Shown here in pieces: positions 16,940 to 25,653 of a stretch of DNA of 49,395 nucleotides. Location: IMG/VR virus record IMGVR_UViG_3300046522_000138, positions 1-49,395 of that record. One strand, given 5' to 3'. The stretch is from a virus. A program made the translations under genes and the position numbers. Every line of letters starts with the position of its first letter. Position 1 is the stretch's first letter. A model generated the notes under the pieces. It was not told the DNA's origin. It searched no databases and worked only from the letters and a program-made list of their open reading frames with translations.

Positions 16940-17203
16940 TCAGTCGTCAACCGCTTTGCTCAGAGCATCCAGCGTTTCAGCTTCGGCAACGATGTCCTTG
17001 GTGGTGGCTTTGTAGCGACTCTGGAAAAACTTGCGGACAATCTTTTTCTCAAGCTTGGTTGCGTCAGCGGCTTCTTGGACGAGAGCTTTGAAGTCTTCTT
17101 TGTTGGCTTCCACTTCCGCCTGTACGTTAATGGCGCGGCGCAAGAAGCCAGTCAGGTCGTCAGTGTTGAAGGTTGCTTGATCGATGGTAACAGTTTTAGT
17201 CAT
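16940..17203 (-). CDS. Phage DsbA-like DNA-binding/transcription protein
   Basis: This 87-residue all-helical charged protein resembles in length and pattern the T4 DsbA family (double-strand binding, late transcription). It has an early DLTGFLRRA block, a central NKEDFKALVQEAA and the C-terminal acidic helix IVAEAETLDALSKAV. T4 DsbA binds DNA near late promoters. The resemblance is from pattern only. It is preceded by AAGGAGAAAC, a clear ribosome site. Confidence 0.5.
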   Translation of the reverse strand: MTKTVTIDQATFNTDDLTGFLRRAINVQAEVEANKEDFKALVQEAADATKLEKKIVRKFFQSRYKATTKDIVAEAETLDALSKAVDD

Positions 17204-17225
17204 TGTTGTTTCTCCTTAAGATTGA

Positions 17226-17420
17226 TTAGATTGCTACTTCAGCGTAAATTTGGCCGTACGGGGCAAACATCAGATTGAACGTCAGCCCTGCGGACTGGTA
17301 AGCAACTGGGATAAGATGCCCAGCGCCGTTTGTGTCAAACACACGCAGAACAGGCGCCCCAACGTGATAATGAAAGTTCACAGGATCAATCGACTTAACT
17401 GGAACGATCTGGCTATTCAT
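17226..17420 (-). CDS. Hypothetical 64-residue protein
   Basis: A short beta-prone protein (MNSQIVPVKSIDPVNF) without recognised motifs. It overlaps the stop of the upstream gene by ATGA, so it is translationally coupled in the minus-strand operon. Confidence 0.6.
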   Translation of the reverse strand: MNSQIVPVKSIDPVNFHYHVGAPVLRVFDTNGAGHLIPVAYQSAGLTFNLMFAPYGQIYAEVAI

Positions 17421-17647
17421 TGTTTTGCCTTCCGCTGAGCCTTACGAGCAGCACGTTGCGCTTTCAGACGTTGTTTATCCCAATTAATAAACGTGCCGAG
17501 TTCATTGCTGTCATGGAACAGGACGCCACGCTTAAGAGCCTTAACAGCTTTGTTAGCTGCTGCACGGCGTGCTTTGTATTCAGCAAAAGTTTCGCCATCA
17601 CCACGAGTCAGAGTGTTGTAAGCGGTTTGGGTAGTTTGTTCAGTCAT
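17417..17647 (-). CDS. Hypothetical basic helical protein
   Basis: This 76-residue protein has Lys/Arg/Ala-rich ends (FAEYKARRAAANKAVKALKRG and AARKAQRKAKQ), suggesting nucleic acid contact. It is coupled to its neighbours by TAATG and ATGA overlaps. No family is recognised. Confidence 0.6.
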   Translation of the reverse strand: MTEQTTQTAYNTLTRGDGETFAEYKARRAAANKAVKALKRGVLFHDSNELGTFINWDKQRLKAQRAARKAQRKAKQ

Positions 17648-17946
17648 TAAAATCCTCCTTCATATTTATATTCACTAGAATTGATAATCGCCCAAGGGTG
17701 GTCATCAAACCACACGTCGATGAAGATGCGCTGCTTCTCCATGTAATCTTTCTTTGCCTCTAGGTCTGTTGCAAAGAAGCCATGCACTTTGCCATCAAGA
17801 GCTTCATACACAGGGGGCATCATGTTCTCATTACGCCAAGTTACGAGATAAATCTTGTGCCCAGCTTCACGGAACACTTTCAACACTTTGTCCCATGTCT
17901 TGGGATCGCGTGTATAAGTTTCATCGTAGTCGAGTGCAATGTTCAT
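17647..17946 (-). CDS. HAD-superfamily phosphatase-like protein
   Basis: This 99-residue protein begins with the HAD motif I DYDET (Asp6, Asp8, Thr10), has LVTWRN at the motif II position and WFDDHPWAI near the C-terminus, matching the acidic motif IV. It lacks a cap domain, like small phage 5'-nucleotidase-type or unknown HAD proteins. The substrate is unknown; a role in nucleotide salvage would fit the neighbouring reductase genes. Confidence 0.7.
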   Translation of the reverse strand: MNIALDYDETYTRDPKTWDKVLKVFREAGHKIYLVTWRNENMMPPVYEALDGKVHGFFATDLEAKKDYMEKQRIFIDVWFDDHPWAIINSSEYKYEGGF

Positions 17947-18116
17947 CAGTATTTCTCTACAGTTACACTCAAAACAAAACTGTGGCGAATCATCACAACA
18001 CTCGTATCTCGGATAAGCTGCAAATATTTCTCGTCACTATGATCTACAGATAAAATGTCGTAGTATTTCTGCGTACCCTTGTCCTCAAGATTAAATTCCA
18101 CTGTTACGATGCTCAT
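17946..18116 (-). CDS. Hypothetical 56-residue protein
   Basis: The frame MSIVTVEFNLEDKGTQKYYD...VTVEKY begins at 18116 after a strong AGGGAGGG site and ends in TGA, sharing a base with the HAD gene start (TGATG). A consensus promoter lies just upstream (18151-18179). This makes it the first gene of the transcript that runs to 16940. The function is unknown. Confidence 0.65.
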   Translation of the reverse strand: MSIVTVEFNLEDKGTQKYYDILSVDHSDEKYLQLIRDTSVVMIRHSFVLSVTVEKY

Positions 18117-18150
18117 AAACCCTCCCTAGTTGTTTGTTGCGATAGGTAGA

Positions 18151-18179
18151 ATCTTACGCTCATCAGTTCTTCCTGTCAA
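18151..18179 (-). promoter_or_regulatory. Sigma70-like promoter, minus strand
   Basis: On the minus strand TTGACA (18179-18174), a 17-base spacer and TAAGAT (18156-18151). It lies 35 bases before the start at 18116 and immediately after the glutaredoxin stop codon. Confidence 0.8.
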
Positions 18180-18192
18180 CAACTTTCTTACT

Positions 18193-18435
18193 TTATTTTA
18201 AAGCGTCCCACTGTTCGTCGGTAAGCTTAGATAAGCCAGAAAATCCCCCTTGGATAAGAAGCTTGCCGCCCTTGTAAATCTGAGGCATGCTGCGATGACC
18301 TTCTTTCTTAAGAAATTCATAAGCCTCAAAATCCTCGTCAATCTTAACTACTTTGAACGGCACGCCTTTTCGCTCAAGAAGCTTTGAAGCTTGCACACAC
18401 TGAGCACAACCTTCCATAGAATACACAATAATCAT
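18193..18435 (-). CDS. Glutaredoxin
   Basis: This 80-residue thioredoxin-fold protein has the redox motif CAQC (Cys10, Cys13), the cis-proline block SMPQIY and the GGFSGL glutathione-loop motif near the end. It starts 10 bases after the NrdA stop with an AAGGAGAAA site. It most likely re-reduces the C-terminal CxxC of the neighbouring ribonucleotide reductase. Confidence 0.92.
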   Translation of the reverse strand: MIIVYSMEGCAQCVQASKLLERKGVPFKVVKIDEDFEAYEFLKKEGHRSMPQIYKGGKLLIQGGFSGLSKLTDEQWDALK

Positions 18436-18444
18436 AGTTTCTCC

Positions 18445-20187
18445 TTATTGGCAAGACGCGCACTCGCTGCTACTACTAACGACACCCCGAGACGAATACA
18501 CGTAGTACAGGCTAAGAATGTTCTCATTTTCAAAAGCCTCTTGGTGAATCTCTGAAATCACTTTCTCATCAGCGTTACCAGCAAAGAACAAATTTGTGCT
18601 TTGTCCCTGATCGATAAACTTTTGACGTGCAGCAGCCATACGAAGAATGTCTTTCTGATTAATTTCAAAAGCCGTCTTAAACACACGCTTCTCTTCTTCT
18701 GTAAGCCAAGTTACATTCTGGACACTACCTTGACTCTTCACAGTATCCTTGATGCAAGACTCTACGTCAAGACCTTTCTGCTTAATAATGTTGAGCAAGG
18801 TTGGATTAACACGATCAACCTCACCCGCTGCCGTAAGCTGCGTAAAACTCATAGCCACGTCAGGGTTAATGCCCTCGCTGATGCCTCCATAAATAAGCGC
18901 CGTACTCTTTGTTGGAGCCACAGCCATACGGTGTGTGAAACGAACCCCATGCCCCTCGCACCACTCAGGTTCACCAAGTTCTTTTGCAAGCCACTTGGAA
19001 GCATCAAGAGATTGCTCGTCAATCTGCTTGAACGCCTTGATGTTAAACATGTGTGCGTCGATGCCACCAAACTCTAGCATGTTGGCTTGCAGATACGTAT
19101 GGAAGCCACCTGCGCCTAAACCGATAGCACGACCTTTAGCGGTAGAAGCAACAGCCTTTTCCATTCCGCGAATCTTACTTGCCTGTTCAATGAACTCAGA
19201 CACTACACAGTCAAGAAACACAGTGGCAACAAACACAGCGTCAGTATTTTTCCACTCTTCGTACTTCGCCAAGTTCATCCACGACAACACACAAGTGTAT
19301 GTATACTCAGGGCTGGAGTGAAGAAAGATTTCGCTGCAAAGCTGGCTTGCCTTGACTACCAAGCCCAAATCCTTGTACATCTCAGGCCGCTGACGATTCA
19401 CCTTGTCGATAAAGAAGAAATACCCTTTACCGAAGATCATCTTGGCCTTCAGTGCACGCTGGTAACGCTTCACCGCTTCCTTGTTACCTTTTTGGAGCTT
19501 GCTGATAAACTTGTCAGTAATAATCCAACCAATATTAAGATCGTCAGGTTGCTCCTCCAAATACTGCACTACCTCCCAAAAGTCTCCGTGCTGGATATCT
19601 AAGTACCCTGCCCATGCCCCACGTCGGGCTGTGCCTTGAGCCACGTCACGCATGTCTTGCACGAAGTGTTTAATCACAGGGAGCACACCAGAAGCCTTGC
19701 CGCCGACGCTGATTGGACTACCGCGTTTGCGGATACCTGACAAGTCTGAGGCCGTGCCAAAACCTTGCTTAGTCAGGATTGCGATTTCTTTGTATGCGTC
19801 ATAGAACCCTTCAATGCTATCGTCAACAACACTACCAGCACAACTCACAGGGCATCCACGATTCGTCCCCATGTTAGCCAGAATAGGGGTAGAACAAGCT
19901 ACATATCCTTTCCAGAGAACATCGAAGAACTTTTCTGTCCAATACGTTTCGTGTCCGGTGTAGTAGCCCTCGTACTCCACGAAATCATTTGGACCCGACT
20001 TTTTTGGTGCGTGTTTGGCCGCTGTTTTAGCAATGCGATGGAATTGCTCTCGCGGCGTAGATGCTTCATACAGATACTTCTGCTTGAACATTTGGTATCC
20101 TGCTGTAGTCATCCATTCAGGCACATCACCAGTGACTTGTCCTTGCTTGCGCTCTTCGCTCAGTTGTTCGTAAAGATTTTCACTCAT
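18445..20187 (-). CDS. nrdA: Ribonucleoside-diphosphate reductase, large subunit
   Basis: This 580-residue class I alpha subunit reduces NDPs to dNDPs with NrdB. Visible are the redox Cys in GCPVSCAGSVVDDS (about 110-123), the active-site block SQLCSEI (near 283-289), the second redox Cys in TYTCVLSWMNL, the LYY radical-transfer tyrosines and a C-terminal CASC tail for reduction by glutaredoxin. It is shorter than E. coli NrdA (761) and appears to lack the N-terminal ATP cone, so overall dATP inhibition may be lost. The active-site Asn before the thiyl Cys is Gln here. ATGA overlap with nrdB. Confidence 0.95.
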   Translation of the reverse strand: MSENLYEQLSEERKQGQVTGDVPEWMTTAGYQMFKQKYLYEASTPREQFHRIAKTAAKHAPKKSGPNDFVEYEGYYTGHETYWTEKFFDVLWKGYVACSTPILANMGTNRGCPVSCAGSVVDDSIEGFYDAYKEIAILTKQGFGTASDLSGIRKRGSPISVGGKASGVLPVIKHFVQDMRDVAQGTARRGAWAGYLDIQHGDFWEVVQYLEEQPDDLNIGWIITDKFISKLQKGNKEAVKRYQRALKAKMIFGKGYFFFIDKVNRQRPEMYKDLGLVVKASQLCSEIFLHSSPEYTYTCVLSWMNLAKYEEWKNTDAVFVATVFLDCVVSEFIEQASKIRGMEKAVASTAKGRAIGLGAGGFHTYLQANMLEFGGIDAHMFNIKAFKQIDEQSLDASKWLAKELGEPEWCEGHGVRFTHRMAVAPTKSTALIYGGISEGINPDVAMSFTQLTAAGEVDRVNPTLLNIIKQKGLDVESCIKDTVKSQGSVQNVTWLTEEEKRVFKTAFEINQKDILRMAAARQKFIDQGQSTNLFFAGNADEKVISEIHQEAFENENILSLYYVYSSRGVVSSSSECASCQ

Positions 20188-21179
20188 TCAGTTTCCTTGT
20201 TTTGCCATACAAAAGCTTTCTCGTCCCAACCTCGTTGGTATTCCCGACCCACCCCAGTGAAGAAGTCTACTTGTTGATACCCTTGTGCCGACGTGTAGAA
20301 CCACTGTTCAATAGTGTTATCTGCCACCTCAAACGCTGGGTCCACACCAAGTGCATCCATGCAGACATTCACGCGGTGTGCCACGAATGCCTTCATCTGG
20401 CCTGCCGTAATCCCTCGCAGCGAACCCTTCTCAAACAACATATCAACAATACGCTCCTCATGCGTAAGAATTTTCTCAGCGGCTTGCTCAATTTTGCCAA
20501 CTAGGTCATACCAATCTTGCGGCTTCAGTTTAGACTCTTTCACAACTTGCTTGAACAATGCGGCACCTGCTTGTTGGTGTAAGCCCTCGTCAATCAAACT
20601 TTGGTTCAGACCGCGCACCGTGTTGCTGATAAGATTGTTACCGTTGTTCTGGAAGTTCTTAAACATCGCAAAGCTGCTAAACAGCACAGCACCCTCAAGC
20701 ATGCTAAACACAGCAAGGCTGAGTAGATCGTCATCACTGTCAACCAAAGTGTCCAAGAACTTCACGCGATCATTCAACACTGGATCATTCACGTAACTGG
20801 TGTAGAACTCATCCGTGTTTAGTCCAAGCACTTCATTCAGTTTGTTGTAGAAGGGTGCATGAACTGCAAGTTCCATCATTCCAAACACAGAAGCCATACG
20901 TTGAATTTCTGGACGAGGGTACTTGTTCATCACTCGTGTCATCCAGTATTCAGTGCCAACAAAAATCTCATACTTGACAAACAGTTTGAGCGCAGTTGTT
21001 ACGGCATGCCTCTCTGCATCTGTCATGTTAACAAGCATATCCTGCTTGTCCTTCTCAATCGCAATCTCACTGCTAGTCCAGAAGCACTTCTCAAGCTGAG
21101 TGTTTGCAAATTCCACAAACTGAGGGTAGTGAACTACATAACTATCTGTTGGTGTTTTAATTCGTGGTTGTTTACTCAT
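20184..21179 (-). CDS. nrdB: Ribonucleoside-diphosphate reductase, small subunit
   Basis: This 331-residue beta subunit carries the di-metal site and radical Tyr. Candidate ligands are Glu71 or Glu77, Glu103, His107, Glu162, Glu198 and His201 (DEGLH), with Tyr111 in HAPFY. The first ligand pair reads ELAVH (E-x3-H) instead of the usual E-x2-H. The ATG at 21179 is preferred over an upstream GTG because it follows GGAAG at the right distance. It overlaps nrdA by ATGA, forming an nrdB-nrdA-glutaredoxin operon. Confidence 0.93.
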   Translation of the reverse strand: MSKQPRIKTPTDSYVVHYPQFVEFANTQLEKCFWTSSEIAIEKDKQDMLVNMTDAERHAVTTALKLFVKYEIFVGTEYWMTRVMNKYPRPEIQRMASVFGMMELAVHAPFYNKLNEVLGLNTDEFYTSYVNDPVLNDRVKFLDTLVDSDDDLLSLAVFSMLEGAVLFSSFAMFKNFQNNGNNLISNTVRGLNQSLIDEGLHQQAGAALFKQVVKESKLKPQDWYDLVGKIEQAAEKILTHEERIVDMLFEKGSLRGITAGQMKAFVAHRVNVCMDALGVDPAFEVADNTIEQWFYTSAQGYQQVDFFTGVGREYQRGWDEKAFVWQNKETE

Positions 21180-21756
21180 CAGCACTTCCTTCTTTCTTTT
21201 TGTGCACGTGCTTCTTCCTTTTCTTATCGACCGGCTTCGGATTTCGATAATCTTCTAGCGTCTTGTACGATCCGTCATTATTCCGTTGCTCCCCACGAAT
21301 ATGAAACAGAATATCTTCCAATTGTGCAATCTGGTTCGATACACGAATTTCTTCCTCACGATATTCATCATCTTCCCTCGCATGCACATTGTCATCAAGA
21401 GCATGATCCCCACCATATCCCGAGCAACGACTGTTCATCGCATACAATTCTTCGTACAAACTCTTGTCCTGTGACTGCGCAGCCAGCATAACATCTTCGA
21501 GCGTGGAATAAGGACCCTTGATGTGCTCACGAGCAAAGTTGTGCTCACCTGCAAACACATAGCCAATCTTCACTTCATTCGTCAGCGTACGGTGCTGCGA
21601 TGCGTAAATATGTACAGCTTTGTTAATGTCGAAGCCTAGCGCTGCAAGCGTATTGTACACCTTGTCGGCGTGGTCCATGTGGCAGATATCGAATTGATTC
21701 ATACCTGCTAGTGGCTCTGCGAGGAGCAAATCGTACGCACTAATTACTTTAGACAT
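21172..21756 (-). CDS. Hypothetical protein between mazG-like and nrdB genes
   Basis: The 194-residue protein starts MSKVISAYDLLLAEP at 21756 behind a consensus GGAGGT; a longer frame to 21795 would overlap the upstream gene for no reason. It has an acidic His/Asp-rich middle (near 120-140) and ends in a very basic Lys/His/Arg tail (KKRKKHVHKKK). No family is recognised. It belongs to the nucleotide-metabolism operon. Confidence 0.65.
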   Translation of the reverse strand: MSKVISAYDLLLAEPLAGMNQFDICHMDHADKVYNTLAALGFDINKAVHIYASQHRTLTNEVKIGYVFAGEHNFAREHIKGPYSTLEDVMLAAQSQDKSLYEELYAMNSRCSGYGGDHALDDNVHAREDDEYREEEIRVSNQIAQLEDILFHIRGEQRNNDGSYKTLEDYRNPKPVDKKRKKHVHKKKEGSADE

Positions 21757-22237
21757 TCTTACCTCCGAATCGTTCGTTCCAACCAAAAAAGTCATTCGGT
21801 AGGCAGTCCATCAGGTCAACAGATTTAAACCCTGCAGGCTTGCGAATCTTATCGTTATCATCCTTGAGAATGTAGCAGTCATACTCCTTGTTGTATTTAA
21901 CACTCCACTGATTCCAAGTGTACGCATCAAGTTCCGCATTGCTGACATTCTTTGGAAATTTGCTCAAATTGTTATCATTGACAATTTGCAGTGCCTCGTC
22001 AATTTTGAAACCTGCTTTTTCCATCTTTTGCAACAGTCCCACGACAGTTACAAATGCATCGCACGCACCATCTAGAAGCTCTGTTGCGTTTTCACTGCCT
22101 AACGCATAGTCAAGTTCCTCCACCTCTTCCTTGATGATTTTAATTTGCGCTTCGACACTGCTGACATCCACATTTGCAAGGTTGCCTGCAATGTCGTTAA
22201 ACTTATAAACACTGTCGTAATGTTTTTGAATATTCAT
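21749..22237 (-). CDS. MazG-like nucleotide pyrophosphohydrolase
   Basis: This 162-residue protein has the all-alpha NTP pyrophosphatase signature KEEVEEL (36-42) with ELLDGACDAF (53-62), giving the EExxE and ExxD metal-binding helices, and LSKFPKN downstream. Such phage enzymes hydrolyse (d)NTPs or alarmones. Beside ribonucleotide reductase it probably shapes the dNTP pool. The substrate is not predictable. Confidence 0.82.
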   Translation of the reverse strand: MNIQKHYDSVYKFNDIAGNLANVDVSSVEAQIKIIKEEVEELDYALGSENATELLDGACDAFVTVVGLLQKMEKAGFKIDEALQIVNDNNLSKFPKNVSNAELDAYTWNQWSVKYNKEYDCYILKDDNDKIRKPAGFKSVDLMDCLPNDFFGWNERFGGKNV

Positions 22238-22245
22238 TTACTCTC

Positions 22246-22839
22246 CTAGTCCGTAATTTCTACTTCGTATTGCATTAGTGCATTATACGCACGCGGATCA
22301 ATCTTGTCACGCCATTCTTTAGCTATCTCCTTGATGTGTGCCTCTTTTGCAATCTTATACGCATTAAATGCCTGTTCCGCAGTAGGCCACCTGCCAAGAT
22401 GAACCCTTTTCTTTCTTGCGGTCAGGTATGCTTGGTATAACCCCCTATCTTCGTCCCAATACACTCCAATTGGGTTATTTCCACGAGTCCTCTTACAACT
22501 GATAATTAAACTGTTTATCTTGTGAGGGATAAAAATACACGTGTCTGGAGAGTAGATTTTATTCCCTTTGGTTAGGAGGTCTTTGTCCAAATGCCAACCA
22601 TCATCAATACCTGTCTGCCTTACAGCCCAATCTCCGAAGTTTTGAAAATCGTGCCAGCGTTCGTCTACCTCACAACCGCTGTATGTCAGACTGGCCGCAA
22701 CTGCCTTTTCACAGTAGCACCTCTTTAACATATTCAGCCACATGCTATACAGCTTAGTTGCCTTACGGTTTACAGTCAGTGTATGCCGTCTTGGGTAAGA
22801 TGAATAACCTACACCCCAGTTGGTCCTATTTTGCTCCAT
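22246..22839 (-). CDS. Homing-endonuclease-like protein with C-terminal AP2 DNA-binding domain
   Basis: The first part has the pattern YSMWLNMLKRCY, VDERWHDFQNFGDW, HLDKDLL.KGNKIYSPDTC and PHKIN, seen in a family of phage mobile nucleases. The end (GVYWDEDRGLYQAYL...HLGRWPTAEQAFNAY) is an AP2-type DNA-binding domain. The ATG at 22839 gives 197 residues and has GGAG nearby; a longer frame to 22881 would begin inside the metallophosphoesterase gene. It overlaps that gene's last 14 bases. The nuclease call is by family pattern. Confidence 0.75.
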   Translation of the reverse strand: MEQNRTNWGVGYSSYPRRHTLTVNRKATKLYSMWLNMLKRCYCEKAVAASLTYSGCEVDERWHDFQNFGDWAVRQTGIDDGWHLDKDLLTKGNKIYSPDTCIFIPHKINSLIISCKRTRGNNPIGVYWDEDRGLYQAYLTARKKRVHLGRWPTAEQAFNAYKIAKEAHIKEIAKEWRDKIDPRAYNALMQYEVEITD

Positions 22840-23782
22840 ACTCTTGCTCCAACCACTGCATACTAACAAACAGTGGGTCATAACTGCCCTTCTTTACGCG
22901 GTGCTTAACAACTACACCACGCCAATGATGATTACCCTGCTTACCCTTGTAGTGTTCCTCATGCACGTATGCAGCACCACAGACCAAACCCCATTGCTGA
23001 GCACCGCTTGACGGCAGGAATCGCGTGGTAACATCAAGTGTCTGCCTATGGCCCATTGTGAAGCTCTCCCCAATCACTTTAAGCATGTTCTGCGCAGTGC
23101 CCGTCAAGGCACGTCCAGTCATCACGTTAGGAAAGTAGTGGCAATAGTTAATACCGTCGATGTTAATGGGTGTAAGGAACGGGACTACCTCCCAACCAAA
23201 TTCTTCATACTTCAAATCAGACAGGCTTAGAAACCCCTCAAGTTTGGAGTTAGAATTTACATACCTCGTCAACCTATCTTCATGATTGCCCAGTGTAAGA
23301 ACCATGCGCGGCCTGTAAACCTTTTCGCCATTTGCTTTCTGTTGTGCTTGCAAGTCAAAAAGAGGTTGCAGTAACGTTCGCATACCTTTGATGGAGACAT
23401 TGATATCTTCGATAACACGCTTACCTTCAGCAGAGAGTTTTCCTTCGTCCCATTGCGACAACGCTTCAAAATCGCAAAAGTCTCCTAGATGAACGATAAC
23501 CTCTGGCTGCTTTTTTACAATGTACTCTCCGATCCAACGAAGGTAGTCAAGAGAAATACCTGGACGTACTTGGCTGTCAGGAATCACAAGATGGGTAACG
23601 CCCTCATTACTAAAAGATTCCACATTATCCTCCACCTCCGACATAGCCTTATAATACGCCCGCAGATAATCCAAACATGTACTACGAGGGACATTAAGAA
23701 ACTCCGCAATCTCTCTGCGGCTCATCACTCCAGTGTTGCTAAGCTTAACAGCTTGCTCTCTCCAGTCTTGCACGACGCTCAT
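22826..23782 (-). CDS. Metallophosphoesterase with N-terminal helix-turn-helix
   Basis: This 318-residue protein starts with an HTH-like segment (about 19-42, VMSRREIAEFLNVPRSTCLD) and continues with a calcineurin-type phosphoesterase core: IPDSQ (67-71), HLGDFCDF (98-105), LGNHEDR (164-170) and MGHRQ. The first motif has DxQ in place of the usual DxH. Such phage enzymes may act as nucleases or phosphatases. The fusion to an HTH suggests that it acts on DNA. ATGA overlap with the upstream gene. Confidence 0.8.
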   Translation of the reverse strand: MSVVQDWREQAVKLSNTGVMSRREIAEFLNVPRSTCLDYLRAYYKAMSEVEDNVESFSNEGVTHLVIPDSQVRPGISLDYLRWIGEYIVKKQPEVIVHLGDFCDFEALSQWDEGKLSAEGKRVIEDINVSIKGMRTLLQPLFDLQAQQKANGEKVYRPRMVLTLGNHEDRLTRYVNSNSKLEGFLSLSDLKYEEFGWEVVPFLTPINIDGINYCHYFPNVMTGRALTGTAQNMLKVIGESFTMGHRQTLDVTTRFLPSSGAQQWGLVCGAAYVHEEHYKGKQGNHHWRGVVVKHRVKKGSYDPLFVSMQWLEQEYGAK

Positions 23783-24201
23783 ACATTCCCCTTCAGTTTA
23801 TCCAACTCAGCCCTAATACCCTTTGCCTTCGTAACGCTAGGAAGTTCCTCTCCGTTAATCTCAGCAATCTTGTCCAACAGTTCATCCTGACGAGCTTTAT
23901 AGCTCGAAATAAGAATCATCTTGTGAGCCACATCCTGCTCGTTCAGCTTAATAGATTGGTCAAGCTGTGCAACTTGCTCTTTGAAGTCTTTCAGAGTGCG
24001 TTGCTGTTCGGCTGTGAGGGCGGGTTTGTCCTGCATCGCGGGCTGTCGTTGAACAGTGTTGATCCAATTTTCAGGATCAGTATTGATAGGGTACGTTGTA
24101 GTAAAAGGTTTTACGTGTTGCTCGACACAAACATACTCCCTATCCTTCGGATAAACACCGAACCAAGAACCTTCGGCCTCTACGTAAAAATCATATTCCA
24201 T
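23779..24201 (-). CDS. Hypothetical coiled-coil protein
   Basis: This 140-residue protein has an aromatic N-terminus (MEYDFYVEAEGSWFGVYP) followed by a long Gln/Lys/Glu-rich coiled coil (about 63-135). The ATG at 24201 shares its A with the upstream TGA (TGATG). No function is recognised; it may be a partner of the adjacent metallophosphoesterase. Confidence 0.6.
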   Translation of the reverse strand: MEYDFYVEAEGSWFGVYPKDREYVCVEQHVKPFTTTYPINTDPENWINTVQRQPAMQDKPALTAEQQRTLKDFKEQVAQLDQSIKLNEQDVAHKMILISSYKARQDELLDKIAEINGEELPSVTKAKGIRAELDKLKGNV

Positions 24202-24764
24202 CACTTCTCCTTAAGAACGTTAGGATGTGCTGTAAGAATCTCCGTCAAAGCTTCTCTCCTCTGCACATCATTTTTACAATTGTACTTGAATTGTTGAAGC
24301 AATGCAAGAGCTTTTTTCTTGTCTTTCATTAGAGCGATAACATTCTTGTCAATCTTGGCTTCTTCAAAAGACATGCCTGTGTTTTGTGCATGGCTAACAA
24401 CAGAGTGGCACGCAGTACAGAGCGGACGAATGGACTCGTAGTCAATCAGGAACAAGTGCTTCATGTAAGACTCTGCATCAGAAAACTTAGTGAACGTACT
24501 GGAATCGCCACGGTGGTCAATCTGGATGTCAGCTTGCACAGTATCCACTTTGCAGATGTCACAAGTCATACCCCAGCACTCAGGAAATCGCTTAGAACTC
24601 TTCTCGTTAGGATTCTTAATGCGCTTACGAAACTTGTTGATGAACTCAATCTTGATTGGGTGAACTTTCCACCCTTTTCGCAAGACTCCGCGAATCCAGT
24701 TCATGAAAGCTGCCTCAGTTTTCCACGGAGAGCCTTCACACAGCCACGGCTTACGGTCACTCAT
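24201..24764 (-). CDS. HNH-family nuclease-like protein of the replication block
   Basis: The 187-residue protein has a zinc-knuckle HNH core: CDIC (68-71), IQIDHRG (80-86) and PLCTACH (114-120), preceded by a basic region (IEFINKFRKRIKN). Proteins like this are fixed parts of several phage replication clusters rather than obvious homing nucleases. A role in DNA processing or recombination is possible. It overlaps both neighbours by a few bases. Confidence 0.75.
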   Translation of the reverse strand: MSDRKPWLCEGSPWKTEAAFMNWIRGVLRKGWKVHPIKIEFINKFRKRIKNPNEKSSKRFPECWGMTCDICKVDTVQADIQIDHRGDSSTFTKFSDAESYMKHLFLIDYESIRPLCTACHSVVSHAQNTGMSFEEAKIDKNVIALMKDKKKALALLQQFKYNCKNDVQRREALTEILTAHPNVLKEK

Positions 24765-25653
24765 TCAACTGCCCCTTCACTTTCCGAACGATGGAGTCGT
24801 GGTATTCGTCTCCGTTCGGTGCCAGCGTTGTTATGAAACGCGCCAACTCCTCAGCAGACTTTACAGTGACTCGTTCGGACACATCCTCCAACCCGAATGA
24901 TGCAAATGTTTCCACTCTTCCCTTTGTGCGGCACCTTGCAAAGAATGTTTGAACGTTACAGCCGACAGATGCCAGTGCTTGCTTCAGGTTGAGTACTTCC
25001 CCGCTTGGAGTCTTAACATGAAGGCGTCGTGGCTCATGTTGAGTGGTAAGGGCTTTCTCTACGGACCACTCAAGCTTGCCGAGCCTATCCACGAGAATCT
25101 TCTGCGGAATGCCTGTAACGCACTCCCATTCCGCGACGTTCAACGAGACGCCGCAGAACTCTACTTGCTTATTCTGGCTAGTATTGTTGGTCTGTACTTT
25201 TCGACTTGCCCATATGCAATTTGAGGGGCAGTAATCTTTTGTTGTATCCGCTCGCTCGATTTCAGTCTTAACTCCCGTCTGTTGTCCCATGTCTTTGACA
25301 AACTGCTCAAAACCTCTCGATGTTGAGTCAAACCGCCAAGCGGCACAAACTTCAATACCTTTGCCACCATAGTGTTTGAAGTCTTTCCTTTTCGGATCGT
25401 AGCACCGGCGATTCATGTCATAATAAACTTGCCAGAGTGGATGTCCTGAACAGCCGTGAGTCGTAACTCGCTCTCCTGCCATTTCTGCGGCATAACAACC
25501 GCATGATGTGGATTGCCCGTTGAGCAGGCTGTCAACCCTGATGCTCTTTGAATTACCACAGTCGCACAAGCAGTCGTAATAACGTAGCTTTTCCGAACTT
25601 CCACGCACTGTCCACCTCCCAAACTTTTCCCCTGCCACTATATGTTGTGTCAT
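24757..25653 (-). CDS. Zinc-ribbon/HNH-like mobile endonuclease
   Basis: This 298-residue protein has an N-terminal zinc ribbon (CLCDCG at 28-33, SCGCY at 50-54) followed by a mobile-nuclease block: HPLWQVYYDMNRRCYDP, KHYGGKGIEVCAAW, FEQFVKDMG and IERADTTKDYCPSNCIWAS. The C-terminal half may hold NUMOD-like DNA-binding helices (SLNVAEWECVTGIP, LNLKQALASVGCN). The arrangement is typical of phage homing endonucleases. It is coupled by ATGA to the exonuclease gene upstream. Confidence 0.75.
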   Translation of the reverse strand: MTQHIVAGEKFGRWTVRGSSEKLRYYDCLCDCGNSKSIRVDSLLNGQSTSCGCYAAEMAGERVTTHGCSGHPLWQVYYDMNRRCYDPKRKDFKHYGGKGIEVCAAWRFDSTSRGFEQFVKDMGQQTGVKTEIERADTTKDYCPSNCIWASRKVQTNNTSQNKQVEFCGVSLNVAEWECVTGIPQKILVDRLGKLEWSVEKALTTQHEPRRLHVKTPSGEVLNLKQALASVGCNVQTFFARCRTKGRVETFASFGLEDVSERVTVKSAEELARFITTLAPNGDEYHDSIVRKVKGQLNE

